Shown piece by piece: positions 49,742-62,098 of a stretch of DNA of 64,000 nucleotides. Each line of letters begins with the position of its first letter. Within the stretch, counting starts at the first letter, position 1. Below the pieces are notes generated by a model, which did not search any database, was not told the DNA's origin, and was given only the letters and a program-made list of their open reading frames with translations. Location: contig JAGIAZ010000008.1 in assembly GCA_017744605.1 (NCBI GenBank), positions 100,750 through 164,749 of the forward strand, in the 5' to 3' direction. Made by a program: the position numbers and the translations under genes. This DNA is from Sphingobium sp. (lineage in GTDB: Bacteria; Pseudomonadota; Alphaproteobacteria; Sphingomonadales; Sphingomonadaceae).

Positions 49742-52210
49742 CTATCCGCGCAGCACGCCACCCATCCTGGCTGCAGCTGCCACCACCTTGTCGGCGACGG
49801 CTTTCAGTTCCTCGTCGGTGAAGCTCTTCTCGCCCGGCTGGAGCGCGATCTCCACGGCGAGGCTCTTCTGCCCCTCCGGCACGCCCTGTCCGGCAAAGAG
49901 GTCGAACAGCCGGGCCTCGACGATGGTTCCCTTGTCGGCGCCCCGCACGGCGCGCACCAGCGCATCGGCCTCGACCGTTTCTGGCACGAGGAAAGCGAAG
50001 TCGCGCGTCACCGCCTGCAGCGTGGGCGGTGAATAGAGCGCGCGCATGAAGCCGGCCTTCTTCTTTGCCGGGATCGCGTCGAGCATGATCTCCGCGGCCA
50101 CCACCGTGCCACCCAGATCGAACGCCTTGGCGATGCGCGGGTGCAGCACGCCGTAGCGCGCGACGATCGTCTTGGGTCCGAGGCGCAATGTGCCGGACTG
50201 GCCGGGGTGATACGCCTCTCCCGCTTCGCCCATCATCTGCAGGTTCGCGACCGGTGCACCGGCCGCCGCCAGGATCGCCAGCACTTCGGCCTTCACGTCG
50301 AAGGCGTCGAAGCCCTGTGCCTTGCCGGTCTGCCAGCCACGCGCGCGCTTCTCGCCGGCCATGACGAGGCCGAGCGTCGGCTGTTCGTGGCTGCTGCCGT
50401 CTCCGGCCCGGAAATAGCGCCGGCCCAGCTCGAACAGGCGGATCGACGCGGCGCCGCGGTCGGCATTGCGCCGCGCGGCGGAGAGCAATCCGGCGAGCAG
50501 CGTCGGGCGCATGACCTTCATGTCCTCGCTGATCGGATTGGCCAAAATCCAGTCGCCGCCGCCGAAGGGCGCGGCTTCGGCTTCCGAAATGAAGGACCAG
50601 TTGATCGCCTCGTTGAGCCCGCGTGCGGCGGCCGCGCGGCGCGCGCGGCGCTCGATCATCTGCAGCGGTGTGGCGGTCGGCTTCGCGACACCGTCAGTGC
50701 GGGGAAGCGGCGTCGACGGCAGCTTGTCCAGCCCCTCGATGCGGATCACTTCCTCGACGATGTCGGCCGTGCCGTGAACATCGCGGCGCCAGCTTGGGGC
50801 GGTGACATTCCAAATCTCGCCAGCCTCCCTCACGCCGTCGCCCCGGACTTGATCCGGGGTCCCGCTTCCACGGGCATGACGAGAAATTGTGAAGCCGAGC
50901 CGCGCGAGAATGTCCGCCTGGCGCTCGGCCGGGACGCTCATACCTCCGAGGTCATCGACCATTTCCGGCCTGTATCCCGGGACGACATTGGGTGCGGTGG
51001 GCGGGGTGCCGGCGCGGGTGATCGCGCTCGGCTGGCCGCCGCAATGATCGAGCACCAGCTTCGTCGCGATAGCAAGACCGTCGTCGAGGAAGGCCGCATC
51101 GACGCCGCGTTCGAAGCGCTGGCGCGCATCCGATGTGAGGGCGAGCTTCTGTCCGGTCCGCGCGATGCTCTCGGGCGAGAAATAGGCGCACTCGATGATC
51201 ACGTCGGTCGTGCCCTCGGACACGCCGCTATGCTCGCCGCCCATGATGCCGCCAATGTCGTGCACTGCCTCATTGTCGGCGATGACCGTCATCGTCGCGT
51301 CGAGCGTGTAGGTCTTGCCGTTGAGCGCGAGCACCTGCTCGCCGTCCTTGGCCTTGCGCGCGACCAGGCCGCCATTGAGCTTGGCCTTGTCATAGACGTG
51401 CAGCGGCCGGCCGAGATCGACCGAGACGAAATTGGTGATGTCGACCAGGACCGAGATCGGCTTCTGGCCGATGGCCTTCAGCTTGGCGCTCATCCAGTCG
51501 GGCGCCGCGCCATTCTTCACGCCGGACACGGCCTGCGCATAGAAGGCCGGGCACCCGTCGGGATCGTCCGTGCGCACGTCCGGCGCAGGGCCATCGCCCG
51601 GGATGGGATCAAGATTCGCCATGCGGTAGACGCTGGCCAGCGGGTTCAGCGTGCCGAGACCCTTTGCCGCGAGATCGCGCGCAATCCCGCGTACGCCCAT
51701 GCAGTCTTGCCGATTGGGCGTGATCGAGACATCGATGACCGGGTCATCGAGATGCGCATAATCGGCGAAAGCCGTGCCCACCGGCGCATCGGCGGGCAGC
51801 TCGATGATGCCTTCATGATCGTCGCCCAATTCGAGCTCGCGGGTCGAGCACATCATGCCGTTGGATTCGACGCCGCGGATCGCGGCCTTGCGCAGCACCA
51901 TGCCGTTGGCGGGCACGGTCGCGCCTTCGATGCCGAACACGCCGACCAGGCCCGCGCGGGCATTGGGCGCGCCGCACACGACCTGCAGCGGATTGCCGTC
52001 ACCCTGGTCGACCGTCAGCACTTGCAGCTTGTCGGCTTGCGGATGCGGCGCGGCGGTCAGCACCTTGGCGACCTTGAAGCCCTTGAGCTTCTCGGCGGGA
52101 TTTTCGACCCCCTCGACCTCCAGGCCGATGTCGGTGAGCGCGGCGAGAATCTCGTCCAGCGACGCGGTCGTGTCGAGATGTTCCTTGAGCCATGAAAGGG
52201 TGAACTTCAT
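49742..52210 (-). CDS. pheT: Phenylalanine--tRNA ligase beta subunit
   Basis: 822 residues. N-terminal tRNA-binding domain (HPQADKLQVLTVDQGDGNPLQVVCG), B3/B4 editing domain, B5 domain, catalytic-like core and C-terminal FDX-ACB anticodon-binding domain (YSPPTLQAVTRDFAFLVPE). It forms the alpha2-beta2 enzyme with pheS. Residues about 444-460 (HARGSGTPDQVRGDGV) are encoded by an inserted palindromic repeat inside the B5 domain, between LARLGFTI and WNVTAPSWRRD. The start ATG overlaps a 41-codon ORF upstream. Confidence 0.96.
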   Translation of the reverse strand: MKFTLSWLKEHLDTTASLDEILAALTDIGLEVEGVENPAEKLKGFKVAKVLTAAPHPQADKLQVLTVDQGDGNPLQVVCGAPNARAGLVGVFGIEGATVPANGMVLRKAAIRGVESNGMMCSTRELELGDDHEGIIELPADAPVGTAFADYAHLDDPVIDVSITPNRQDCMGVRGIARDLAAKGLGTLNPLASVYRMANLDPIPGDGPAPDVRTDDPDGCPAFYAQAVSGVKNGAAPDWMSAKLKAIGQKPISVLVDITNFVSVDLGRPLHVYDKAKLNGGLVARKAKDGEQVLALNGKTYTLDATMTVIADNEAVHDIGGIMGGEHSGVSEGTTDVIIECAYFSPESIARTGQKLALTSDARQRFERGVDAAFLDDGLAIATKLVLDHCGGQPSAITRAGTPPTAPNVVPGYRPEMVDDLGGMSVPAERQADILARLGFTISRHARGSGTPDQVRGDGVREAGEIWNVTAPSWRRDVHGTADIVEEVIRIEGLDKLPSTPLPRTDGVAKPTATPLQMIERRARRAAAARGLNEAINWSFISEAEAAPFGGGDWILANPISEDMKVMRPTLLAGLLSAARRNADRGAASIRLFELGRRYFRAGDGSSHEQPTLGLVMAGEKRARGWQTGKAQGFDAFDVKAEVLAILAAAGAPVANLQMMGEAGEAYHPGQSGTLRLGPKTIVARYGVLHPRIAKAFDLGGTVVAAEIMLDAIPAKKKAGFMRALYSPPTLQAVTRDFAFLVPETVEADALVRAVRGADKGTIVEARLFDLFAGQGVPEGQKSLAVEIALQPGEKSFTDEELKAVADKVVAAAARMGGVLRG
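50833..50881. repeat. Palindromic repeat inserted in the pheT reading frame
   Basis: Core CCCCGGA-CTTGA-TCCGGGG (50841-50859) is the common sphingomonad CGTCxCCCCGGACTTGATCCGGGG repeat, read in frame through pheT. Confidence 0.85.
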
Positions 52211-52332
52211 GCCGAAACCCTCCCTGGCAAACACCGTTTGGCTCGGGCGAAGTCGAGAACCTGCCCGATGACGCCACGCGTGTCTCGACGACGCTCGACA
52301 CGAACGGGGAGGGTGAGGATGTGGTCGCTCAT
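52207..52332 (-). CDS. 41-codon ORF linking pheS and pheT
   Basis: Its ATG overlaps the pheS stop (ATGA) and its stop overlaps the pheT start (ATGA). The peptide ([20 protein letters not shown]..) is largely encoded by a palindromic repeat (52217-52314). The coupling suggests that it is translated; a function in itself is not evident. Confidence 0.55.
   Translation of the reverse strand: MSDHILTLPVRVERRRDTRGVIGQVLDFARAKRCLPGRVSA
52217..52314. repeat. Large imperfect palindrome between pheS and pheT
   Basis: ACCCTCCC/GGGAGGGT ends (52217-52224, 52307-52314) and 28-bp arms (52234-52261 and 52280-52307, 20 of 28 complementary; CGTTTGGCTCGGGCGAAGTC-like). This is the sphingomonad repeat containing CTCGACTTCGC. 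It forms a stable structure in the intercistronic mRNA. Confidence 0.85.
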
Positions 52333-53423
52333 GCGCCGACTCCCCCGCTCAGCGTGGGCACGTCCAGCGCCGAGAATCCGTAATGCTTGAGCCAGCGCAG
52401 GTCGCCGTCGAAGAAGGCGCGCAGATCCTCCATGCCATATTTGAGCATAGCGAGGCGGTCGATGCCGCAGCCGAAGGCGAAGCCCTGCCATTCAGCGGGA
52501 TCGAGCCCGCAGGCCGTGATCACCTTGGGGTGGACCATGCCGGACCCAAGCACTTCCATCCAGCCTCCATTGTCATCGTCTCCATGGCCGCCGATGACGC
52601 GCTTGCCCTTTTCCCAGGTGAAGCCGACGTCGACCTCGGCCGAAGGCTCGGTGAAGGGGAAGTAGCTGGGGCGCAGGCGCAGGACGATGTCGTCGCGCTC
52701 GAAGAAGGCCTTGAGGAAGGTCTCCAGCGTCCATTTGAGGTGACCCATGTGGATGGCCTTGTCGATGACCAGGCCCTCGATCTGGTGGAACATCGGCGTG
52801 TGGGTCGCATCGCTGTCCGAGCGATAGACGCGGCCCGGCGCAATGATGCGGATCGGCGCGGGCGTCGTCATCATGGTGCGGATCTGCACGGGCGAGGTGT
52901 GCGTGCGCAGCAGCATGTCGCGGCCTTCCCCATCCTTGTCGGGGAAGTAGAAGGTATCGTGCATCGCACGGGCGGGATGCGTCTCGGGGATGTTGAGCGC
53001 CGAGAAATTGTGCCAGTCGTCCTCGATCTCCGGGCCGGTCGCGACCGCGAAACCCAGATCGGCAAAGATCTCGGCCAGTTCGTCCATGACCTGGCTGACC
53101 GGATGGATGCTGCCCTGCGGCACGGCTTCCGCGGGCAACGTCATGTCGATCCACTCGGCGGCCAGCCGCGCTTCCAGTGCCGCGCCTTCCAGCGCCGCCT
53201 TGCGCGAGGCGATGGCGTCGGTCACGGCTTCGCGCAGATCGTGGATTTCCGGGCCCTTGCTTTGCCGCTCCTCGGGCGTCATCGCGCCGAGCGTCTTGAG
53301 CAGGCCGGTCACGACGCCGCTCTTGCCCAGCGCGCCGACGCGCAGGGCTTCGATGGCATCGGCCGTTTCGGCCGCGGCGATGTCGGCCAGCAGGCCGCTC
53401 TTGAGATGAGAGATTTCAGTCAT
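52329..53423 (-). CDS. pheS: Phenylalanine--tRNA ligase alpha subunit
   Basis: 364 residues. N-terminal coiled coil, class II core with [11 protein letters not shown] (motif 2 region), [26 protein letters not shown] and [14 protein letters not shown] (motif 3). Charges tRNA-Phe together with pheT. ATG at 53423. Confidence 0.97.
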   Translation of the reverse strand: MTEISHLKSGLLADIAAAETADAIEALRVGALGKSGVVTGLLKTLGAMTPEERQSKGPEIHDLREAVTDAIASRKAALEGAALEARLAAEWIDMTLPAEAVPQGSIHPVSQVMDELAEIFADLGFAVATGPEIEDDWHNFSALNIPETHPARAMHDTFYFPDKDGEGRDMLLRTHTSPVQIRTMMTTPAPIRIIAPGRVYRSDSDATHTPMFHQIEGLVIDKAIHMGHLKWTLETFLKAFFERDDIVLRLRPSYFPFTEPSAEVDVGFTWEKGKRVIGGHGDDDNGGWMEVLGSGMVHPKVITACGLDPAEWQGFAFGCGIDRLAMLKYGMEDLRAFFDGDLRWLKHYGFSALDVPTLSGGVGA

Positions 53424-53484
53424 CGGGTCGGTCCGCTAGCCTAAATCGGTGAAGACGGGAAGGTGCTTGCGCTGCCCTCCATGC

Positions 53485-54111
53485 TCAGTTGCTGCGCGTC
53501 AGCAGCAGTCCGCCGAAGCCGAAGAACATGGCGCCGGTCGTCCGGTTGAACAGCCGCTGCCGCCGCACCGGCCGCAACCAGGCCGCGAGACGCGCGCCGC
53601 CGATGGCATAGACGATGTACCAGAAGGTATCGATCGCGGCGAAGCCGCCGACCAGAATGGCAAGCTGCGAGCCATAGGGCCGCGATGGATCGATGAACTG
53701 CGGGAACAGCGCCGCCGCGAAGATGATCAGCTTCGGGTTGGAAAGACCTGTCAGCAGCCCGGCCCGGTAGAGCGCGATGCGGGAGGGGGCGGGCAGCGGC
53801 TCGCCCTGTTCTGCGTCCGATGCCGAGACCGGGCTGCGCCAGGCCTTCCAGCCGAGATAGACGAGATAGGCCGCGCCGGCGATGCGCAGCATGTCGAACA
53901 GCTCCGGCACGGCGCGCAGCACCGCGCCGAGTCCGGCGGCAGAGGCCAGCAGGCAAAGGAAAACGGCCGTCAGCAGCCCGGCCATGGTCGCCGGTGTGCG
54001 ATTGAGGCCATGCTGCACCGAACTGGCCATGACGTGCAGCATATTGGGGCCCGGCGTCGAGCAAATCAGGCAGACCGCCGTTACGTAAAGCCACCAGGTC
54101 TGCAGGGCCAT
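53485..54111 (-). CDS. LysE family translocator
   Basis: 208 residues, six transmembrane helices. LysE/RhtB signature: CLICSTPGPNMLHVMASSVQHG and AGLLTGLSNPKLIIFAAALFPQFID. Exports amino acids or homoserine lactones. Lies between pheS and the rplT terminator on the same strand. Confidence 0.9.
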   Translation of the reverse strand: MALQTWWLYVTAVCLICSTPGPNMLHVMASSVQHGLNRTPATMAGLLTAVFLCLLASAAGLGAVLRAVPELFDMLRIAGAAYLVYLGWKAWRSPVSASDAEQGEPLPAPSRIALYRAGLLTGLSNPKLIIFAAALFPQFIDPSRPYGSQLAILVGGFAAIDTFWYIVYAIGGARLAAWLRPVRRQRLFNRTTGAMFFGFGGLLLTRSN

Positions 54112-54164
54112 TGCCTGCCTCCTTCATAATGGTGCCGCATGGGTCGCGGCTGGGTCGAAAACAG

Positions 54165-54196
54165 AAAGGGCGCCGGAGAGGTCCCCGGCGCCCTTT
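54165..54196 (-). terminator. Terminator of the rpmI-rplT operon
   Basis: 12-bp stem AAAGGGCGCCGG / CCGGCGCCCTTT with 8-nt loop, followed on the minus strand by CTGTTTTCGACC. It begins 19 bases after the rplT stop. Confidence 0.88.
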
Positions 54197-54215
54197 GATC
54201 TCATGTGCTGATCGC

Positions 54216-54578
54216 TCAGGCCGCGGGGAGCGCCGCCTTGGCCTGGGCGATGATGCCGCTGAAAATCTCGCTTTCGTTCATCGCGAGGTCGGCGAGCACC
54301 TTGCGGTCGAGCTCGATGCCGGCCAGCTTGATGCCATGCATGAACACGCCATAGGTCAGGCCTTCGGCGCGGACGGCGGCGTTGATGCGCTGGATCCAGA
54401 GGCCACGGAAGCTGCGCTTCTTAACCTTGCGATCGCGATAGGCGTACTGGCCGGCCTTTTCGACGGCCTGACGCGCGATGCGGATCGTGTTCTTGCGACG
54501 GCCATAATAGCCCTTCGCCTGTTCCAGGATGTTCTTGTGCTTGGCGCGGGTGGTTACACCCCTCTTGACGCGTGCCAT
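54216..54578 (-). CDS. rplT: 50S ribosomal protein L20
   Basis: 120 residues, full L20: [72 protein letters not shown] end. A 23S rRNA-binding assembly protein. 13 bases after rpmI. Confidence 0.98.
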   Translation of the reverse strand: MARVKRGVTTRAKHKNILEQAKGYYGRRKNTIRIARQAVEKAGQYAYRDRKVKKRSFRGLWIQRINAAVRAEGLTYGVFMHGIKLAGIELDRKVLADLAMNESEIFSGIIAQAKAALPAA

Positions 54579-54591
54579 GTGACCCTACTCC

Positions 54592-54795
54592 TTACTTCAG
54601 GCCATAGGGCGCCCAGAGGCGCACATGGGCAACGTCGGCGTCCGAAAGCACTTCGGTGCCACGGTTCTGGCGAATATACTTGGCGTTGTGGCTGATCAGG
54701 CGGTGACGCTTGCCGGCGACGCCGTGCTTGACCTTGCCGGTGGCGGTGAACTTGAAGCGCTTCTTCACACCGCTCTTGGTCTTGAGCTTGGGCAT
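54592..54795 (-). CDS. rpmI: 50S ribosomal protein L35
   Basis: 67 residues, complete L35: [38 protein letters not shown] at 54795 has AAGGAG; upstream in-frame ATGs are not used by the family. infC is not in the window. Confidence 0.97.
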   Translation of the reverse strand: MPKLKTKSGVKKRFKFTATGKVKHGVAGKRHRLISHNAKYIRQNRGTEVLSDADVAHVRLWAPYGLK

Positions 54796-55103
54796 TTTCG
54801 TCTCCTTGTCTTTGGCGCGCATCCTCGCGAAGAGGAGCGCAGACGTTTGCGGACGAACACGGCAGCCCTTACTGGCCGGCCCGTCCCATTGCGTTTCCAT
54901 GGGTCATGGAAGGGCGCGCGTATAGGCACGGGATCGTCTGAAAGCAAGCCGATTCGCAGCGTTCATGCCGATCCATGCGGGAACTCGCACCTCGAATATG
55001 CTATGATCGGTTGACGGGAGTCAAAGACGGGACGCCGAGTCCTGCGATGATGGACGTGTGGCTGGAGAAGCGCACCGGCCGGCTCAACCCCAGGAGGCTG
55101 CTC

Positions 55104-55901
55104 ATGAAGACGGTCATGGTACTCATCCACAACGACGCAGGGCAGGAAGCCCGGCTGCAATGCGCGCTCGATGTCGTGCGCGCGGTCGAAGGGCATCTGG
55201 TCTGCCTCGATATCGTGCAACTGCCGGTGGTCGCCGATGGCTTCGGTGTCGGTACGGCGTCCGCGATGCTCATCGTCGACGAGCGTGAACGCGAGGATCA
55301 GAATGTCGAAGCCCTCACGCCGCGCCTCGCGGGCGAGGGCATCAGCTATGAATGGTCGCGCGTTCACACCAATAGCGACATCGCGATCACCGAGGCAGCG
55401 CGGCTGGTCGATCTGCTTGTCGTCGGCCGCCGCGGCATAGGCGACTTTGCCGAATCGGGCGACATGGCCGCCCGCCTTGCCGAACTCAGCTCCGCGCCTG
55501 TGCTGCTCGTGCCGACCGAGCAGAAATCGCTCGACCTGGGCGGGAAGGCTCTGGTCACCTGGGACGGATCGAGCGCCAATGATGCGGCGATCCGCGCGGC
55601 CGCGCCGCTGCTGAGGCTGGCGAGCGAGGTCGAGGTGCTGACGGTGGGCGACACCGGCAATGACGCCGATCCGGCGGAAGCGGCGGTTTATCTTGCGCAT
55701 TATGGCTGCCGCGTGACGGCGCGGCGCGAGCCCAAGACCGGCGACGTGCCGGCGCAATTGCTCGACGCCATGCATCGCTCCGGTGCAGCATGGTGTGTCA
55801 TGGGCAGCTACGGCCACAGCCGGTTGCGCGAGTTCCTGTTCGGCGGCGCGAGTCGGGCGCTGTTCGCCAAGGCGCCGATCCCGCTTTTCGTCTCCCATTG
55901 A
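55104..55901 (+). CDS. Universal stress protein family protein
   Basis: 265 residues, two tandem Usp-like domains: MKTVMVLIHNDAGQEARL and VVGRRGIG; second half KALVTWDGSSANDAAIRAAA and the GxxGHxxxRExxFGG nucleotide motif (GSYGHSRLREFLFGG). ATG at 55104 has CAGGAGG. Divergent from rpmI. Confidence 0.9.
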   Translation: MKTVMVLIHNDAGQEARLQCALDVVRAVEGHLVCLDIVQLPVVADGFGVGTASAMLIVDEREREDQNVEALTPRLAGEGISYEWSRVHTNSDIAITEAARLVDLLVVGRRGIGDFAESGDMAARLAELSSAPVLLVPTEQKSLDLGGKALVTWDGSSANDAAIRAAAPLLRLASEVEVLTVGDTGNDADPAEAAVYLAHYGCRVTARREPKTGDVPAQLLDAMHRSGAAWCVMGSYGHSRLREFLFGGASRALFAKAPIPLFVSH

Positions 55902-55972
55902 GGGAATGGCATTGGCAGCGCGACAGGCGGCTCTATATCGGCGGCGAAACCGAAACAGAGGGACGCTGCCAT

Positions 55973-56542
55973 ATGACGAATCGCACAACAGACACCGGCT
56001 TGCACAATGTCTTCCTGCATCGCTGGTCGCCGCGTGCGTTCGACGGATCGGACATGCCGGACGCGGACCTCGCGACGATCCTCGACGCGGCGCGCTGGGC
56101 ACCCTCGGCGATGAACTACCAGCCCTGGCGCTTTCTCTATGCGAAGCGCGGCGACGAGAATTGGGCGCGCTTCCTTTCCTTCCTGCTGCCGGGCAATTCG
56201 GTCTGGGCCGTGAATGCCTCCGTCCTGCTCTATGTCATCTCCGAGACGGTGATGGGCGAACGCCCGAGCCGGACGCACAGCTTCGATGCCGGCGCGGCCT
56301 GGGGCATGCTGGCGATCCAGGCATCGATGCTGGGCTATCACAGCCACGGCATGGCCGGCGTCGACTTCGCCAAGGTCGCCGAAGAGCTGGGCGTGCCGGA
56401 GAACTTCAAGGTCGAAGCGGCGATCGCGATCGGCCGCATGGGCGATCCGTCGACATTGTCGGAGGCGCTTCAGGCGCGCGAAATCCCCAGCACGCGCAAG
56501 CCGCGCGCGGAAATCGCCTATCCCGGCAACTTCAGGAGCTGA
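55973..56542 (+). CDS. Nitroreductase family protein
   Basis: 189 residues. FMN site HRWSPRAFDG (with RWSPR), AARWAPSAMNYQPWRFLYA, and the C-terminal EAAIAIGRMG. Uses NAD(P)H and FMN to reduce nitro or quinone compounds; substrate unknown. Ends 3 bases before the convergent glnD stop. Confidence 0.92.
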   Translation: MTNRTTDTGLHNVFLHRWSPRAFDGSDMPDADLATILDAARWAPSAMNYQPWRFLYAKRGDENWARFLSFLLPGNSVWAVNASVLLYVISETVMGERPSRTHSFDAGAAWGMLAIQASMLGYHSHGMAGVDFAKVAEELGVPENFKVEAAIAIGRMGDPSTLSEALQAREIPSTRKPRAEIAYPGNFRS

Positions 56543-56545
56543 TTT

Positions 56546-59314
56546 TCAGACAAATTCCGGCGCCGTGAACAGTTCGGTCGCCTGGTTGCTCGCCGCCTCG
56601 ATGAGCCGGCGCTCGATCGTGGCGATGCGCGTCTTGCTCTCGATCTTGTCGCCGAGGAGGTCGGTCACATAGAAGGTGTCGACAGCCCGTTCGCCATAGG
56701 TCGCGATGTGGGCGCTGTGCACCACCAGCTTGCACTGGAACAGGGCGTAGGCGAGGCTGGCGAGCAGGGCCGGCCGGTCGCGCGCCGTGATCTCGATGAC
56801 GGTGAAGCGGTTCGATGCCTTGTTGTCGATGATGGCCTGCGAGGCCACGTCGAAGGCTTCGGCGCGCGTGCGCGGCAGCGGCTTCTTGTCGAGGCCCTTC
56901 ATGAGTTGCTGGCGATTGTTGAGCGCGTTGCGGATGAACGTCTCGATGCGCTCGATCTGCCCCGGTTCGTCGAAGCGCCGGCCCAACGGATCCTGCACGA
57001 GGAAATTGTCGAGCGCCGTGCCGTCGCGCAGCGTGTGGATGCGCGCGTCGATGATATTGCCTCCGGCGAGGTGGATGGCGCCGGCGATGCGGTAGAAGAG
57101 GCCGGGATGGTCCGCCGCATAGACGGTCACCAGCGTCGCGCCACGGCCGGGATAGGGTTTGGCGGTGATCGAGAGTTCGGATGTGCCGGCGTCGAGCAGG
57201 TGGCGCGCATTGTCCTCGAGCACGTCCTCCGGCTCGGCGATCCAATAGGATTGCGGGAAGCGCTGGACGAGGCTCTCAAAGGCTTCGCCGTCGACGCCCA
57301 GCGCAGCACTCAGCGCAAGGCGCTTTTCCTCGATCCGTTCCTGCCGGCCGCGCTGCTTGTGCCCGGGGCGGATCAGCTCGTCGGCGGCATCGTATAGGTC
57401 GGTGAGCAGTTGCCGCTTCCAGCCGTTCCAAACGCCGGGACCGACGGCGCGGATGTCGACGACGGTCAGCAGAAGCAGCAGGCGCAAGCGCTCGGGGCTT
57501 TGCACGATCTCGCAGAAGTCGAGGATGGTCTTGTAGTCGGACAGGTCGCGCTTGAAAGCCGTTGCGGACATCAGCAGGTGCCAGCGCACCAGCCATGATA
57601 CCGTTTCTGTCTCCGCCGGCGTGAGGCCGAGGCGCGGGCCGAGCTTCATCGCGATTTCGGCGCCCAGGATCGAATGATCGCCGCCGCGTCCCTTGGCGAT
57701 GTCGTGCAGCATCACGGCGAGATAGAGCACCCGCCGCGAATTGATCTTGTGGATGATGCCGGTGCCGACCGGGTGATCGTCCCGGAAGTCGCCCTTCTCG
57801 ATCTGCGAGAGCAGGCCGATCGCACGGATGGTATGCTCGTCGACGGTATAATGGTGGTACATGTCGAACTGCATCTGCGCGACGACACGGCCGAAATCGG
57901 GAATGAAACGGCCGAACACGCCGGCCTCGTTCATCCACCGCAAAACGGTCTGCGGATCGCGCGGCGAGGTCAGCACCTCCATGAAAAGAGCATTGGCGCG
58001 TGGATCGTTGCGGACCTTTGCCGTGATCAGGACCGCGTCGCGATTGAGGGCGCGCATCGCATTGGGGTGGATCTCGAGCTCATTCTTGTCCGCGAGCGCG
58101 AAGATCTCGATCATGCGCACGGGATCTTCGCGCAGGAAATCGTCCTTGGGGAGCGCGATACGGCCGCGATCCAGCACGAAACCATCGAGCTTGCGCGGTT
58201 TGGCGAAGAAGCTTGGCACATAGCGCCGTCCGTGCTTGGCCAGCCGGTCGTCGAGATGGGCGAGGAAGACGCCGGTCAGGTCGCCCACCGTCTTCGCCGT
58301 CAGGAAGTAGAAGTGCATGAAGCGTTCGACGGGCGAGCGTTTGCGACGCTCGGTAAAGCCCATGCGCTTGGCGACTTCGATTTGCAGGTCGAAGGTCAGG
58401 CGGTCTTCCGCGCGCTTGGCGACATTGTGCATGTGACAGCGCACGGCCCAGAGGAAATTCTCTGCGCGCTGGAACTGGTTGAGTTCGGCCTTGGTGAGCA
58501 GGCCGACACCGACAAGGTCCGCAACGGAGGTCACCTTGTTGAGATACTTGCCGATCCAGAACAGCGTGTGGAGGTCGCGCAGGCCGCCCTTGCCCTCCTT
58601 CACATTGGGTTCGACGACATAGCGGCTGTCGCCCATCAGCTTGTGCCGCGCCTCGCGCTCGGCCAGCTTCTCGGTGACGAAGATGCGTCCGGTGTCTCGC
58701 ATCACCTGATCGAGGAAGCGCTTGCGGGATTCCTCGAACGTGTCGCGGTCGCCCCAGATGAAGCGGCATTCGAGCAAGGCGGTGCGGATGGTCAGGTCCG
58801 ATTTCGCCATACGGATGGTCTCGTCGATCGACCTGCTCGAATGCCCGATCTTGAGTCCCAGGTCCCAAAGCACATAGAGCATGCTCTCGATGACCTGCTC
58901 GGTCCAGGCGGTCGGCTTGTAGGGCGTGATGAACCCGATATCGACGTCGCTATACGGCGCCATCTCGCCGCGGCCATAGCCGCCAACCGCCACGATGCAG
59001 AGTCGCTCTGCGGATGTCGGATTGTTGATCGGGTGGATGTGGCCGATGATCGCGTCATGGAGGATGCGGATCAGCTGGTCCATCAGGAACGCCTGCGCCG
59101 TCACCGCTTCGCGGCCATTGGTCGGGTGCTTGTCCAGGCGCCGGTTCGCTTCCACCCGGCCGTCTGCCAGTGCGGCGCGCAATGCCGCCACGATCGCCGC
59201 GCGCTTGGCCGGCGCATCGCGCAGCGGGGCGAGCGTTTCGGCCAGCGCATCGGCGGTCTTGCGCCGGTCGATGATGGCGCGCCGATTGGGCAGCGAATCG
59301 AAGATGCCGATCAT
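56546..59314 (-). CDS. glnD: [Protein-PII] uridylyltransferase/uridylyl-removing enzyme
   Basis: 922 residues. Nucleotidyltransferase motif GGYGRGEMAPYSDVDIGF, KEGKGGLRDLHTLFW, the HD domain (HDIAKGRGGDHS) for deuridylylation, and two C-terminal ACT domains (TLVTVYAADHPGLFYRIAG; TVIEITARDRPALLASLAY). Senses glutamine and controls PII. ATG at 59314. Confidence 0.96.
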   Translation of the reverse strand: MIGIFDSLPNRRAIIDRRKTADALAETLAPLRDAPAKRAAIVAALRAALADGRVEANRRLDKHPTNGREAVTAQAFLMDQLIRILHDAIIGHIHPINNPTSAERLCIVAVGGYGRGEMAPYSDVDIGFITPYKPTAWTEQVIESMLYVLWDLGLKIGHSSRSIDETIRMAKSDLTIRTALLECRFIWGDRDTFEESRKRFLDQVMRDTGRIFVTEKLAEREARHKLMGDSRYVVEPNVKEGKGGLRDLHTLFWIGKYLNKVTSVADLVGVGLLTKAELNQFQRAENFLWAVRCHMHNVAKRAEDRLTFDLQIEVAKRMGFTERRKRSPVERFMHFYFLTAKTVGDLTGVFLAHLDDRLAKHGRRYVPSFFAKPRKLDGFVLDRGRIALPKDDFLREDPVRMIEIFALADKNELEIHPNAMRALNRDAVLITAKVRNDPRANALFMEVLTSPRDPQTVLRWMNEAGVFGRFIPDFGRVVAQMQFDMYHHYTVDEHTIRAIGLLSQIEKGDFRDDHPVGTGIIHKINSRRVLYLAVMLHDIAKGRGGDHSILGAEIAMKLGPRLGLTPAETETVSWLVRWHLLMSATAFKRDLSDYKTILDFCEIVQSPERLRLLLLLTVVDIRAVGPGVWNGWKRQLLTDLYDAADELIRPGHKQRGRQERIEEKRLALSAALGVDGEAFESLVQRFPQSYWIAEPEDVLEDNARHLLDAGTSELSITAKPYPGRGATLVTVYAADHPGLFYRIAGAIHLAGGNIIDARIHTLRDGTALDNFLVQDPLGRRFDEPGQIERIETFIRNALNNRQQLMKGLDKKPLPRTRAEAFDVASQAIIDNKASNRFTVIEITARDRPALLASLAYALFQCKLVVHSAHIATYGERAVDTFYVTDLLGDKIESKTRIATIERRLIEAASNQATELFTAPEFV

Positions 59315-59339
59315 GAGTCGGATATAGGCGGTGAAGATG

Positions 59340-61973
<2,634 letters not shown>

Positions 61974-62098
61974 CCCGATTCGTTAGCAGGGCATTGCGGT
62001 TCGCGAAAGGCGCGCCCTGTGCAACCTTGCTGCCAGCCCCCTTGTGAAGCGCACCGTCTTCCCGCTAGGCAGGTCGAAGTCCAAGAGAGGCCAGAGGC

